Part shown: positions 1 through 8,667 of the stretch, piece after piece
Layout: each line of letters opens with the position of its first letter
How positions within the stretch are numbered: position 1 is the stretch's first letter
Assembly: GCA_016932385.1 (NCBI GenBank)
Contig: JAFGCY010000084.1
Span: 1 to 64,000 of the forward strand
Length of the DNA: 64,000 nt
Reading direction: 5' to 3'
Origin: a bacterium
Lineage (GTDB): Bacteria > 4484-113 > JAFGCY01
Translations under genes and position numbers: made by a program
Notes under the pieces: model-generated
What the model saw: the letters and a program-made list of their open reading frames with translations, nothing else
Told to the model about the DNA's origin: nothing
Database searches by the model: none

Positions 1-10
1 CAGTTACGAA

Positions 11-790
11 TTGCCGGACTCCAAGAAGTCGTATGCCGACATTATGCGCGAGGCCGGCGGCGGACGGCGTACGGGGCTGAGAACTAAACCGGTTCCACCG
101 GTGATTAAACAATCCGAGTCCGAAAAGCTGATCGAAGAGCTGCTGGCGACGCTGGGCCGGCTCTGCCGGCTACGGCCTGTGGTTTACAGCGTGCTGGCCA
201 ACCTCGGCTTAGCCGCCGCGTTTGTCGTCCTCGCCTTGGCAATGAACTGGTCGACCGGGCGAATCTTCTGGTTATGGCTTGGCCTGTTTAGCCCCGCGTT
301 TCTCGCGCTGTCGCTGCTCGCGGAGCGGGATTATCAACAATTCCGGCCGAAGCTCGACGCTGCGATCAACGGATCGAGCCTGGCAGACCGGCTGATCATG
401 GGCGCGCATGAACTACCCGACATCCACCAATATATCCGGTTGCCATTCCCATTCATGGTTGTCGGTTTCAAACCGCGCAACCTGACTGAGCTTGCGCGCT
501 TGGTCGCGACCAATCTCGACTGGTATTTAGCAGAACCAAAACCGGTCATCCGGCTCTCCTGGATTTTGAACTACCTGAGTCTGATGGCCATGCTCGCGTA
601 TACAACGTTGGCGTTCTATCAGATCAGTTCCCATCAGAGCCCTGGCGCTATCGTAATGTTTTTGGTCGTCTGCCCTTACTTCTTCGTTGCCATCATGATG
701 TACACGGCCCGCAAGACCTCCTACGGCGCCGCCAAGCTGCTGGCGCAGTTGCGCGAGCGCTTTGTCGATTTCAGCAAAAGGGGACAGTAA
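11..790 (+). CDS. Polytopic membrane protein, unknown family (5' end uncertain)
   Basis: This is a protein of about 259 residues that I do not recognise. A polar N-terminal tail of about 55 residues is followed by two hydrophobic segments, a cytoplasmic-looking stretch with the motif RLPFPFMVVGFKPRN and NLDWYLAEP, and two more hydrophobic segments. The first in-window start is a TTG at 11, but the frame is open back to base 2, so the true start may lie outside the window. The next gene begins in the same way (MPDSE, then ADIQRETGG, against ADIMREAGG here) and contains two copies of the same layout, so the two are tandem paralogs. The stop overlaps the start of the next gene by one base, which suggests one operon and translational coupling. 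Confidence 0.7.
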   Translation: MPDSKKSYADIMREAGGGRRTGLRTKPVPPVIKQSESEKLIEELLATLGRLCRLRPVVYSVLANLGLAAAFVVLALAMNWSTGRIFWLWLGLFSPAFLALSLLAERDYQQFRPKLDAAINGSSLADRLIMGAHELPDIHQYIRLPFPFMVVGFKPRNLTELARLVATNLDWYLAEPKPVIRLSWILNYLSLMAMLAYTTLAFYQISSHQSPGAIVMFLVVCPYFFVAIMMYTARKTSYGAAKLLAQLRERFVDFSKRGQ

Positions 791-2303
791 TGCCGGATAG
801 TGAAAGCGCGCCGGATCAGCGCCGACAGCCTTCCGAGAAATGGCTGGCCGATATCCAGCGCGAGACCGGCGGCGACGAGTTCCCGACCGGCCCGCCGCGC
901 CTGGTTGGGCCTCGGCCAGCAGCCATCTCCAGCGCTATCGAAGAAGATCCATTGCCGACACTGCGCCGTGTTGCGCAAGAAGAAAATAGCGGCAGCGACA
1001 ATCTACTCCAGTACCTGTTCGGGCAGATTTTCCTGTATTGCTGGCTGTGGTTCAGTGCTTTGCATGGAGCCGAGGGCTTCCCCATCCAGAACATATCGCT
1101 ATCAAGCCTTTGTTTGATCGCCATCCTTGTCGCCTTAGCCATATTTAGCTTCATTCAACTTAAACGCTTCAAGGCGCAGAAGGTTAACCACATAGCGGGG
1201 TATTGCCTAACCATCCTGTTGGATCCAGCTGCCGATCTGCTTGGTTTTTTAAAGCAACTTACGGTCCCGGTCGGCTGGCCCTGGGGAAACCTCCGCAGCG
1301 ATTCAGCGAGAAAGCACGCCTGGTATTGCGCCATTACAACTACTTCATTGACAGGCCGGCGCGATATTACGGGTCGCTAAACGGAGCGCTTCGAAACTGC
1401 TGGACCCGGTTGATTACAGCTATTATCGTGCTGCTGCTGTATGCCATCGTATTCGGCACGGTCGCGGCGATACTGGCATCGTACTTCAGCGATGAAGTAA
1501 TCCTGGTCGGGGGATTGTTTGTTATTTGCGTCATCATTCTGCTGTTCTCCCATTATCAGGCGAAGTACGACCTGGTCACAAAGTCGGTAGCGGACTTCGC
1601 CTATCGCCGGATGCAACCACCGCCCAATCCTGTCCGTCGGGAAAGCCGTGGCATTGCCGATTTTCGACGGGCGATTCTTGATGAGCTGGGCTTGATCCAG
1701 AGCTACTATGCAGCGGCAATGGGGTTATGTGTTGCTATCTTAATGATCTACATCGCTCAGCTCGGAATGCAGGAATTCAACCCGGGGCTGGCCCTGGCTT
1801 TCGTGGTCGGGACCATCATTGCCTCGCTGTTGCTGATTCATTGGCAGACGACGCTGAAGCAGCAGTATGACCAGCAGATAGCCGCCGCCGGGCTGGTTAT
1901 CAAACTTGTCAGCCAGCCCGAGGAGTTCCTTTCGATCTTCAGGTTTACCCCTTGGCCGTTGTCGCAGATGCTGTTGGGAAATCCCCCGCGCCAAGTTAAA
2001 GGCTATACGCGGCTTTTATTGCGTAACCTGCAATGGTACCTGGAGCCACCGCGCCTTAACCTCGGCCCATCCACGCCATATTTGATCTGCGCACACTTGC
2101 TGATGACGGGTTTGCTGTTATCGGATCTCACCGCGGGATTGGGCGAGACCGCGAGACAGCTGATGTACGTCGGCACTCAGGCGCTCCTGATGGGCGCGCT
2201 GATAGCCGGCGCGGTGCGAGCTTACAAGCGCTTGCTCTTGGCCCGGGAGTTCAGCGAACATGCCAGCGCGCACTTGGCCGGTGAAGATCTGCAGGATTCC
2301 TAA
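790..2303 (+). CDS. Duplicated polytopic membrane protein; reading frame shifts by -1 at 1284-1290
   Basis: Two overlapping frames (790-1380 and 1203-2303) together make one protein of about 504 residues. It is a doubled version of the upstream paralog. The N-half runs in the first frame up to VPVGWPWG. The continuation PPQRFSEKARLVLRHYN is in the -1 frame. The intact C-half has the matching motif FTPWPLSQMLLGNPPRQ followed by RNLQWYLEPP. The switch therefore falls inside the family motif, at GGGGAAAC (1283-1290). Bases 1284-1290 form G GGA AAC, the X XXY YYZ type of -1 slippery heptamer. One missing G would give the same picture. The start at 790 has a good Shine-Dalgarno (AAAAGGGGACAG). The function is unknown, and I cannot tell programmed frameshifting from a mutation or sequencing error. 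Confidence 0.65.
1284..1290 (+). other. Possible -1 slippery heptamer G GGA AAC
   Basis: The zero-frame codons are GGA AAC, preceded by G. Slipping back one base gives GGG AAA and joins the two halves of the membrane protein in the middle of its family motif. The same heptamer is used by simian type D retroviruses. Bacterial sites are more often A-rich, and I see no obvious stimulatory stem or internal Shine-Dalgarno. Confidence 0.35.
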
Positions 2304-2314
2304 CCGCGCGCGGG

Positions 2315-2320
2315 TACAAT
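2315..2320 (+). promoter_or_regulatory. -10 hexamer TACAAT for tyrS, leaderless type
   Basis: The hexamer ends 8 bases before the tyrS ATG at 2329. No Shine-Dalgarno lies between them, so transcription would start at or next to the start codon. Confidence 0.5.
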
Positions 2321-2328
2321 ATCCCGCT

Positions 2329-3852
2329 ATGACGGAATTAGCCACACGCATGAGTATCGACGAGCAGCTCATCTGGCTGTTCGAGGGCACCAGCTTCGCG
2401 GACGAGGCAGAACTGCACCAGCTGGAGCGGCAGTTCAGCGCGGAAGCCGGCATTGTGGCCAGCCTGCACGACAAGGTTTCCGCTGGTCAGGCCGACGAGG
2501 ATGATCAACAGCGATACAAGTCGTCCTGCCGCGAAATCGACCGGCTCCGTCAAGAGATTGATAAGCTCAAGGCAGAGCTGCGTGGACCGGAAGCCGCCGA
2601 AACCGGCCTGCGCGGGCAGATGCGTAAGGAACTGCAACAGAAGCTGGAGCTGAGCGCGAAGCTCAAAGCCAAGGGGTTGTCCGACTGGCCGCTGCGGATC
2701 TACCTCGGTGTCGACCCGACGCGCGAAAGCCTGCACATCGGCCACATGGTGCCCTGCGTGCAGCTGCGCAAGTTCCAGGCACTAGGCCACCAAGTGATCT
2801 TTTTAATCGGCGACTACACCGCGACGATCGGCGACCCGAGTGGACAGTCGAGCGAGCGCGAACAGCTGACCCACGAGCGCGTGCTGGAGCTGGCGAAGTT
2901 CTATACCGCCCAGGCCTTCCGCCTGCTGGATGAGGACAAAACCGAAGTCCGCTACAACGGCGAATGGCTGGCCAAACTGACCTTTGCCCAAACCGCCGAG
3001 CTGGCGGCGCAGTTTTCGCTGAGCCGGATCGCGGCCCGCCAGGACTTCCGCAGCCGTGCCGAGGCCGGCCAGGAAGTAGGGTTGCATGAGTCGTTGTATG
3101 CATTGATGCAGGGCTACGATGCCTTCGCGCTGAACTGCGACGTGCAGGTCGGCGGCTACGACCAGCACCTCAACCTGCTGGCCGGGCGCACGCTGCAGAA
3201 ATACTTCGCCGCCAAGTACGGGCGTGACGGTGAACACCCGTTATATGCGGATTTCCCGGCCACCGGCAAGCGCGTCAAGGGGCCGCACGTCATGCTGACC
3301 TACCCGCTCTTGATGGGCACCGACGGGCGCAAGATGAGCAAAAGCTGGGGGAATACCATCGACGTACTCGATACGCCCGAGGACATGTACGGCAAGGTGA
3401 TGCGGATCAGCGATGAGATGCTGGCGAATTACATCGACGTGGCCATCGAGGCGCGCCAGACTGAGAAGGATCAGTGGAAGGCCAAGGCGCAGGACGACCC
3501 GATGGGCGTCAAGAAGTGGGTGGCGCATCGTCTGACGGAACTCTATCACGGCGCCGAGGCCGCCGCCCAGGCCGCGGAGCAATTCCGCCGCACCGTGCAG
3601 GAGAAGACGTTCAGCGAGGAAGATATCGAGGACGCCAGCGTACCGGACGAGTTCAAGTCCAGTGAAGTACGGCTCGTCGACCTGGTGGTCGCACTCAAGC
3701 TGGCGCCCAGCAAAAAGGAAGCGCGGCGGCTGATGGAACAGGGCGGCGTGAAGCTCAACGACGATCCGGTGACCGATCCGTTCGCGGCGTATACGCATGA
3801 GCCCGGCACGGTCCTGCGCGTCGGCAAACGCAAGGTTGTGAAGCTGATGTAG
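2329..3852 (+). CDS. tyrS: Tyrosyl-tRNA synthetase with N-terminal coiled-coil insertion
   Basis: This class I synthetase charges tRNA-Tyr in the cytosol. The HIGH signature is at residues 136-139 (SLHIGHMVP), KMSKS is at 335-339, and an S4 RNA-binding domain occupies roughly residues 440-507. The 507-residue protein is longer than the usual 400-430. In ordinary TyrS the opening helix (here DEQLIWLFEGTS) is followed within about 30 residues by the nucleotide-binding core. Here about 70 charged, heptad-like residues (about 35-105, for example REIDRLRQEIDKLKAELRG) lie between them. I chose the ATG at 2329 over an earlier in-frame ATG at 2260, because 2260 lies inside the upstream gene and a TACAAT -10 lies just before 2329. 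The enzyme assignment is secure; the role of the insertion is unknown. Confidence 0.96.
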   Translation: MTELATRMSIDEQLIWLFEGTSFADEAELHQLERQFSAEAGIVASLHDKVSAGQADEDDQQRYKSSCREIDRLRQEIDKLKAELRGPEAAETGLRGQMRKELQQKLELSAKLKAKGLSDWPLRIYLGVDPTRESLHIGHMVPCVQLRKFQALGHQVIFLIGDYTATIGDPSGQSSEREQLTHERVLELAKFYTAQAFRLLDEDKTEVRYNGEWLAKLTFAQTAELAAQFSLSRIAARQDFRSRAEAGQEVGLHESLYALMQGYDAFALNCDVQVGGYDQHLNLLAGRTLQKYFAAKYGRDGEHPLYADFPATGKRVKGPHVMLTYPLLMGTDGRKMSKSWGNTIDVLDTPEDMYGKVMRISDEMLANYIDVAIEARQTEKDQWKAKAQDDPMGVKKWVAHRLTELYHGAEAAAQAAEQFRRTVQEKTFSEEDIEDASVPDEFKSSEVRLVDLVVALKLAPSKKEARRLMEQGGVKLNDDPVTDPFAAYTHEPGTVLRVGKRKVVKLM

Positions 3853-3873
3853 GGGCTGATCTAAGACACGTGT

Positions 3874-3904
3874 AGGGGCGTCCCGCCGACGGCGGGACGC
3901 TCCT
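3874..3904. repeat. Perfect GC-rich hairpin between convergent genes
   Basis: A 10-bp perfect stem (GCGTCCCGCC at 3878-3887, GGCGGGACGC at 3891-3900) with a GAC loop extends to 14 pairs if one G-T pair is allowed. It lies between the convergent tyrS and clp genes. It could act as a bidirectional terminator, but there is no T-run on either side. It could instead be part of a REP-like element. Confidence 0.6.
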
Positions 3905-3910
3905 AGGCTG

Positions 3911-3966
3911 GTAGCGCAAACGTCCCTGCTTGCGTCATGAATCGCGAGCACGGGGGCTCGCGCTAC
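3911..3966. repeat. Composite palindromic element overlapping the clp stop codon
   Basis: GTAGCGC (3911-3917) and its complement GCGCTAC (3960-3966) bracket two smaller hairpins: CGCAA/TTGCG at 3915-3934, and CGCGAGC/GCTCGCG at 3943-3962. A TCATGA palindrome sits between them. The right end contains the clp stop codon. This two-hairpin head-to-head layout resembles REP/REPIN intergenic repeats. I see no second copy in this window. Confidence 0.5.
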
Positions 3967-6392
3967 ATGGTCGTAAACACAATCCCACCGTCGGCGTCGG
4001 CATCCACCACCACCGTCGTACCGTCGGCGAACTCGCCGGCGATCACGCGCCCAGCCAGCGGGTTGATCACGTCGGTCATAATCGCGCGCCGCATCGGCCG
4101 CGCCCCGAAGGCGGCGTCGTAGCCGTGCTCGGCCAGCACATCGTAAGCCGCGTCGGTTACCTGAAGCGTGATGCCCTGGGCCATCAGCCGCTCGGCCGGC
4201 GCCCGCATCTGGAGCCGGGCGATCTGCTTGACCTGCTCGTGTGTCAGGGTATGGAACACCACGATGTCGTCGATGCGGTTCAAAAACTCCGGCTTGAAGT
4301 GGTCCTTCAGGCGCCGCAGCACCAGCTCGCGCAGCTCGCCGTAACCCGCCTCGATCGCCGCCTCGTCCTTGTCCGCGGTGAACTGGGCGATCTCGTGCGC
4401 CGCGACGTTGCTGGTCATCACCACGAGCGTGTTGGCGAAGTCGACGGTCACGCCCTTGCTGTCGGTCAGCCGCCCGTCGTCCAAGAGCTGCAACAGCACG
4501 TTGAGCACGTCAGGATGCGCCTTCTCGAGCTCGTCGAGCAGCACGATGCTGTAGGGCTTTCGGCGCACGGCCTCGGTCAGCTGGCCGCCCTCCTCGTAGC
4601 CGACGTAGCCCGGCGGGCTGCCGATCAGCCGCGTCACGGAGAACTTCTCGGTGTACTCGCCCATGTCGATGCGCACGATCGACTCACGGCTGCCGAACAG
4701 CTCGCCCGCCAGCACCTTGACCATCTCGGTCTTGCCGACGCCGGTCGGCCCGCAGAACATGAAGCTGCCGATCGGCCGCCCCGGTTCGGACAGCCCGGCC
4801 TTGTTGCGGCGCACCGTCTCGCTGACCGCCGATACCGCCTGGTCCTGGCCGATCAGCTGCCGGTGCAGCACGTCCTCCAGCCGCAGATATTTCTGTTTCT
4901 CGTCGGCGCCGAGTTGCTCGACCGGCACACCGCTCCAGTTGCTGACGATCGCCGCGACATCCGCCGCGGTCACCTCGGCAGACCGCTCGCTCTCGCCCAG
5001 GCGTTCGCGCTCGGCGGCGACCTGCTTGGTGAGTGCCAACACGTGCTGTTTGCACTGGGCGGCGCGCTCATAGTCGCCGGCGGTGTGGCTCTCCTGCTCG
5101 TCCTGATTGGCGCGCTTGAGTTCGTCCTCCAAGCGCCTGAGTTCGCCGACCTGGCCCATGTTCTCGATGCGCACGCGGCTGGCCGCCTCGTCGATCACGT
5201 CGATCGCCTTGTCCGGCAGGAAGCGGCCGCTGATGTAGCGCACCGAGAGATCCACCGCGGCGTCGAGCGCTTCGTCGGTGATCGCGATGCCGTGGTGCTC
5301 CTCGTAACGCCCGCGCAACCCGCGCAGGATCGCCTTGGCCTCGTCGGGCGTCGGCTCGTCGACGATCACGGGCTGGAAGCGCCGCTCCAGCGCGGCATCC
5401 TTCTCGATGTACTTGCGGTATTCCTTGAGCGTCGTCGCGCCGATGCACTGCAACACGCCGCGCGCCAGGGCGGGCTTTAGCATGTTGGAGGCGTCGAGGC
5501 TGCCCTCGGCCGCCCCCGCGCCGACGACGGTATGCAACTCGTCGATGAACAGGATCACGCCGCGCCGGGCGGCCTTGACCTCGTCCAGGACGGCCTTCAA
5601 CCGCTCCTCGAACTCGCCGCGGAACTTGCTGCCCGCCACCAGCGCGCCCATGTCTAGCGTCAGCACGCGCTTGTCGCGGATCACCTCGGGCACCGCCCCC
5701 TCGGCGATCTTCAGCGCCAGCCCTTCGGCAATAGCCGTCTTGCCCACGCCGGGCTCGCCGATCAGCACCGGGTTGTTCTTGGAGCGCCGGGACAGGATCT
5801 GCACGGTGCGCTCGATCTCCTGGTCGCGGCCGATGATCGGGTCGATCCGGCCCTGGCGGGCGCGCTCGGTCAGGTCGATCGTGAAGCGCTCCAGCGCCTG
5901 GTATTGCTCCTCGCCGCTCTCGGAGTCGAGGGTGTGCGTGCCGCGTAGTTCCTTCAGCGCGGCGTAGACCGCCTCGTGGGTCAGGTTGAACTCCGCCAAG
6001 AGCGCCGCGGTGCGCCCGCGCTTGAGCGCGATCAGCGCCAGCAGGATGTGCTCGGTGCCGATGAACTTGTCGCCCATCTGCTCCATCTCGTCCTCGGCCT
6101 GCGACAGCACGTCGTGGGCGTCGGGCGTCAGGTAGATCTGCTGAGAGCCCCCGCCGGCCGTGTCGTCGAGTTGCTGGCCGCGCTGCACCAGCTGCCTGAT
6201 CCGCGCGCGGGCATCGTCGGCATTGCCGCCGGCGTGTTCGATGATACCGCCGACTAGGCTGCCCTCGACGAAGGTGATGCCGTAAAGCAAATGCTCGCAG
6301 TCGAGCTGTGTCTGGTGCAGTTTCGCCAATGCGCCCTGCGCCGTCTCCAGCGCCTCGCGCGCCTTTTGTGTAAACCTGTCGAACTTGATCAT
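3963..6392 (-). CDS. clpC: ClpC-type AAA+ unfoldase without a visible ClpP-docking tripeptide
   Basis: This 809-residue Hsp100 ATPase unfolds or disaggregates proteins in the cytosol. In order it has a Clp N-domain (about 1-145), a first AAA+ module (Walker A GEPGVGKT, Walker B ILFIDELH), a short middle region of about 60 residues containing a UVR-like stretch ([12 protein letters not shown]), and a second AAA+ module ([20 protein letters not shown]). Length and the short middle region match ClpC rather than ClpB. After MTSN in the second module, ClpC and ClpA normally carry a (V/L/I)GF loop that docks ClpP. Here the stretch reads [15 protein letters not shown] and I find no such tripeptide. 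AGGTAACAGGGA before the ATG is the ribosome-binding region. A promoter and an inverted repeat lie upstream. Confidence 0.9.
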   Translation of the reverse strand: MIKFDRFTQKAREALETAQGALAKLHQTQLDCEHLLYGITFVEGSLVGGIIEHAGGNADDARARIRQLVQRGQQLDDTAGGGSQQIYLTPDAHDVLSQAEDEMEQMGDKFIGTEHILLALIALKRGRTAALLAEFNLTHEAVYAALKELRGTHTLDSESGEEQYQALERFTIDLTERARQGRIDPIIGRDQEIERTVQILSRRSKNNPVLIGEPGVGKTAIAEGLALKIAEGAVPEVIRDKRVLTLDMGALVAGSKFRGEFEERLKAVLDEVKAARRGVILFIDELHTVVGAGAAEGSLDASNMLKPALARGVLQCIGATTLKEYRKYIEKDAALERRFQPVIVDEPTPDEAKAILRGLRGRYEEHHGIAITDEALDAAVDLSVRYISGRFLPDKAIDVIDEAASRVRIENMGQVGELRRLEDELKRANQDEQESHTAGDYERAAQCKQHVLALTKQVAAERERLGESERSAEVTAADVAAIVSNWSGVPVEQLGADEKQKYLRLEDVLHRQLIGQDQAVSAVSETVRRNKAGLSEPGRPIGSFMFCGPTGVGKTEMVKVLAGELFGSRESIVRIDMGEYTEKFSVTRLIGSPPGYVGYEEGGQLTEAVRRKPYSIVLLDELEKAHPDVLNVLLQLLDDGRLTDSKGVTVDFANTLVVMTSNVAAHEIAQFTADKDEAAIEAGYGELRELVLRRLKDHFKPEFLNRIDDIVVFHTLTHEQVKQIARLQMRAPAERLMAQGITLQVTDAAYDVLAEHGYDAAFGARPMRRAIMTDVINPLAGRVIAGEFADGTTVVVDADADGGIVFTTM

Positions 6393-6416
6393 TCCCTGTT
6401 ACCTTTAGTACAAACC

Positions 6417-6432
6417 ACAGGCCGCAGCCTGT
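6417..6432 (-). other. Hairpin in the clp 5' leader
   Basis: ACAGGC/GCCTGT forms a 6-bp stem with a 4-base loop in the transcribed leader of clp, between the predicted -10 and the ribosome-binding site. It may affect mRNA stability or translation. Confidence 0.4.
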
Positions 6433-6441
6433 TGTCACTAT

Positions 6442-6470
6442 ATATTACCTGCGTTTTAGCTGAAAATCAA
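6442..6470 (-). promoter_or_regulatory. Predicted clp promoter, TTGATT-17-TAATAT
   Basis: On the minus strand TTGATT (6470-6465) and TAATAT (6447-6442) are separated by 17 bases. This matches the sigma-70 consensus well and leaves a leader of about 45 bases. The inverted repeat at 6473-6497 lies two bases upstream of the -35. Confidence 0.55.
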
Positions 6471-6472
6471 CA

Positions 6473-6497
6473 TATCTTAGTGATATAGGCTAAGATA
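6473..6497. promoter_or_regulatory. CIRCE-like inverted repeat, TATCTTAG-N9-CTAAGATA
   Basis: Two perfect 8-bp arms (6473-6480 and 6490-6497) are separated by 9 bases. The 9-base spacing is that of the HrcA operator CIRCE (TTAGCACTC-N9-GAGTGCTAA), but the arm sequence differs. It lies between the clp promoter and a divergent small lipoprotein gene, so it is a reasonable operator for a stress regulator. The regulator is not in the window. Confidence 0.5.
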
Positions 6498-6610
6498 ATA
6501 TGCCTCATATAAAGTCATATTCGACAAATTACCCAAGGCTAAGTGTCTTTGAACATGCCGAGCCTCAAGCTGGATTACTGCCGTAAAGAGCCTAGGAAAG
6601 GGAAGTACAT

Positions 6611-6754
6611 ATGAACTGGTTAGCTAAGCTGCTGATCGCGACCGGCATTGTAGGATTGCTAGCAGCCTGCTGCTGCTTCGGCGGGTTACATGATACGGAA
6701 GTGGAAATGGGTCCAATGGGCATTCATAACGAAGGGAACGGAGGGGACGTCTGA
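6611..6754 (+). CDS. Small lipoprotein, 47 residues
   Basis: This short gene starts MNWLAKLLIATGIVGLLAAC, a lysine-bearing signal with an LLAAC lipobox (Cys20), so the mature lipoprotein is only about 28 residues. Two more cysteines follow directly, then a polar tail with DTEVEMGPMG. A purine-rich Shine-Dalgarno (GGAAAGGGAAG) precedes the ATG at a fitting distance. The gene is divergent from clp and shares its control region. It resembles entericidin-like mini-lipoproteins in size only. The function is unknown. Confidence 0.65.
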   Translation: MNWLAKLLIATGIVGLLAACCCFGGLHDTEVEMGPMGIHNEGNGGDV

Positions 6755-6844
6755 GATATCGTGTGGCCTGCGCCCTCGCTTCACATCCTGAATGGCATCC
6801 CTGCGCAACTTGCGTCCGTTCCTGCGGTTGTTACCGTCCCACTT

Positions 6845-8500
6845 TCACCACTCCTCCACTTGCTCCACCACGGGCAGGATCAACGCGGACGGGTACTGTG
6901 GCCCGCAGTGCAGCGTCACGTTCTGCTGCTTGAACCGGCAGTGGTCGGTCCAGACCTCGCCGGTGCCGGGATTCAGGTCCCAGCGCGGAAAATTGCTGCC
7001 GCAAACGCTGATCCGGATCTGGTGCTCTTTGTTGAAGATGATACTCGTCGACCACAGGTCGACCTCGACTTCATAGATCGCGCCGGGGATCATCGGCACC
7101 GCGCGCTCCATCCCGTCGCGCTTGGACAGGCGCAGGATCCCGTCGGCAATCAGCATCGAGCGGCCGTCCGGATAGACGTCGCAGAACCGTACCGCCACGT
7201 CGGCATTGGGGGTATCGGCGCTGACCCAGAAGCGGCAGATCAGCCGGCCGGTGACCTCCAGTGGTTCTTCAAGTACTGCACTGGAGAACACCAGTACGTC
7301 GTCGCGCACCTCCAGCCAGCGCTGGTCGTACATGCCGGCATCGAGCACCAGGTTGCGCCCGCCCCTGGTCGGCACGGGATCCTCCGGATCGCAGAGGTAA
7401 GTAATCTCGGCGGCTTCGGCGGGAGGCTCAGCCTGGAGCGTACCGTCGGCGTGCAGATAGTACGGCGTCTCCGTGGCCGGTACCGGCCAGTCGTCGACGA
7501 AGCGCCAGCGGTTGCCCGGCGCCAGCGGCGCATACAGGTCGCCGATCGTGTAGTACATCACGTGCGGAGTGTCGCCGATACCATTGTCGATGTCTTTCAG
7601 CCAGTAGTCGAACCACAGGTCGAAGGGGTTCCCCGGCGCGTTTTCGGCGTTCTTCGGAAACTCCACTTCGCCGACGAAGACGTCTCCGGTCGAGTGCGTC
7701 CAGGGTCCCATCACCAGCCACTGCCGGCCGCGGGCGCCCTCGCCGCCCATGTGCTGGCGCAACACGTAACTGTCGAGCGTGCCCTGGCAGAAAGTATCGA
7801 ACCAGCCGCCGATATGCACCGCCGGCGTGTTGATGTCCTCGATGCGTTCGGCGATGTTGAACTGCCGCCAGAAGTCGTCGTAGTCCGGGTGCTCCTGGTA
7901 GAGCCTGAGCGCTTCGGGATCAAAGCCCGTATTGGTCAGCCAACCTTCGACCTGCGACTTGCGCTGGGCGCCGCCCTGGTAAGCCGCCTGGTGGTAAAGC
8001 GACGAAACCGCCACGCCGATATGCTGCGCCACCAGTCCCGGCGGTTCGGTCGGCGCCATCAGGTTCTGCGTAATGCCCAGCGCGGAGCCGCCGACGGTAC
8101 CGATCCGGCCGTTGCACCAGGGCTGGCTGTTGATCCAGGCGATCGTGTCGTAACCGTCCTGCTCCGCTCCCCAGCCGCAGGCGATGAACGGCAGGTTCGC
8201 GCCCTCACTGGCGTGGCGGCCGCGCATGTCCTGCGCGGCGAGCACATAGCCGTTGCCGGTGGCAATCGCGCCGTAAGCGGCGGCGCCATCCTTGTTATAG
8301 GGCGTGCGCATCAGGATCACCGGCCAGGGGCCGTCACCTTCAGGGAAATACAAGTCTGTCGCCAGGCTGACACCGTCCCGCATCGCAATCATCTTCAGCA
8401 CCGGCGTGCCAACCACAATCGTGTCGTCGGCGCAAGCAATCGCCGCCATCAGCGCCGTGAAGATCAACACCAACGCAGCGCGTGTCAGTCTTTCCGCCAT
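6845..8500 (-). CDS. Secreted CocE/NonD (S15) family alpha/beta hydrolase
   Basis: This 551-residue enzyme has a Sec signal (first 23 residues, ending near AIACADD). The order matches the X-Pro dipeptidyl-peptidase/cocaine esterase family: an N-terminal alpha/beta hydrolase (LYFPEGDGPWPVILMRTPY, DMRGRHASEG), the nucleophile in GGSALG (Ser139), the likely acid in GGWFDTF, the likely base in GPWTHS, then a C-terminal jelly-roll domain (FRFWVSAD-like, PGAIYEVEVDLWST). The substrate, a peptide or an ester or amide, cannot be predicted. I chose the ATG at 8500 because GAGGAG lies five bases upstream of it; the GTG at 8506 would sit on that site. The gene stands alone. Confidence 0.88.
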   Translation of the reverse strand: MAERLTRAALVLIFTALMAAIACADDTIVVGTPVLKMIAMRDGVSLATDLYFPEGDGPWPVILMRTPYNKDGAAAYGAIATGNGYVLAAQDMRGRHASEGANLPFIACGWGAEQDGYDTIAWINSQPWCNGRIGTVGGSALGITQNLMAPTEPPGLVAQHIGVAVSSLYHQAAYQGGAQRKSQVEGWLTNTGFDPEALRLYQEHPDYDDFWRQFNIAERIEDINTPAVHIGGWFDTFCQGTLDSYVLRQHMGGEGARGRQWLVMGPWTHSTGDVFVGEVEFPKNAENAPGNPFDLWFDYWLKDIDNGIGDTPHVMYYTIGDLYAPLAPGNRWRFVDDWPVPATETPYYLHADGTLQAEPPAEAAEITYLCDPEDPVPTRGGRNLVLDAGMYDQRWLEVRDDVLVFSSAVLEEPLEVTGRLICRFWVSADTPNADVAVRFCDVYPDGRSMLIADGILRLSKRDGMERAVPMIPGAIYEVEVDLWSTSIIFNKEHQIRISVCGSNFPRWDLNPGTGEVWTDHCRFKQQNVTLHCGPQYPSALILPVVEQVEEW

Positions 8501-8654
8501 GTCCACTCCTCGTCACTCACGGGCAGTATCAGCATGATTAGTCCCCGCGGGAAAATCATATCGCAATGCCGTTGCCAGTCCTAATTAAATTCCGGTCAAT
8601 ACCACGCCCATCAACACTAAAGACCATCGAATCAGCAGCCAGGCTGAACAGGCG

Positions 8655-8660
8655 TATAAT
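8655..8660 (+). promoter_or_regulatory. -10 hexamer TATAAT, leaderless type
   Basis: A consensus -10 ends 7 bases before the ATG at 8668. There is no Shine-Dalgarno between them. Confidence 0.55.
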
Positions 8661-8667
8661 CTGGGTG

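Noticed and set aside
3930-5480. Long open frame on the plus strand opposite clp
   Set aside because: It is antisense to a clearly conserved Clp ATPase, and its translation is a His/Arg/Leu-rich composition typical of reversed GC-rich codons.
6761-8584. 607-codon open frame opposite the CocE hydrolase
   Set aside because: Antisense to a conserved enzyme; the composition is that of a shadow frame and there is no recognisable domain.
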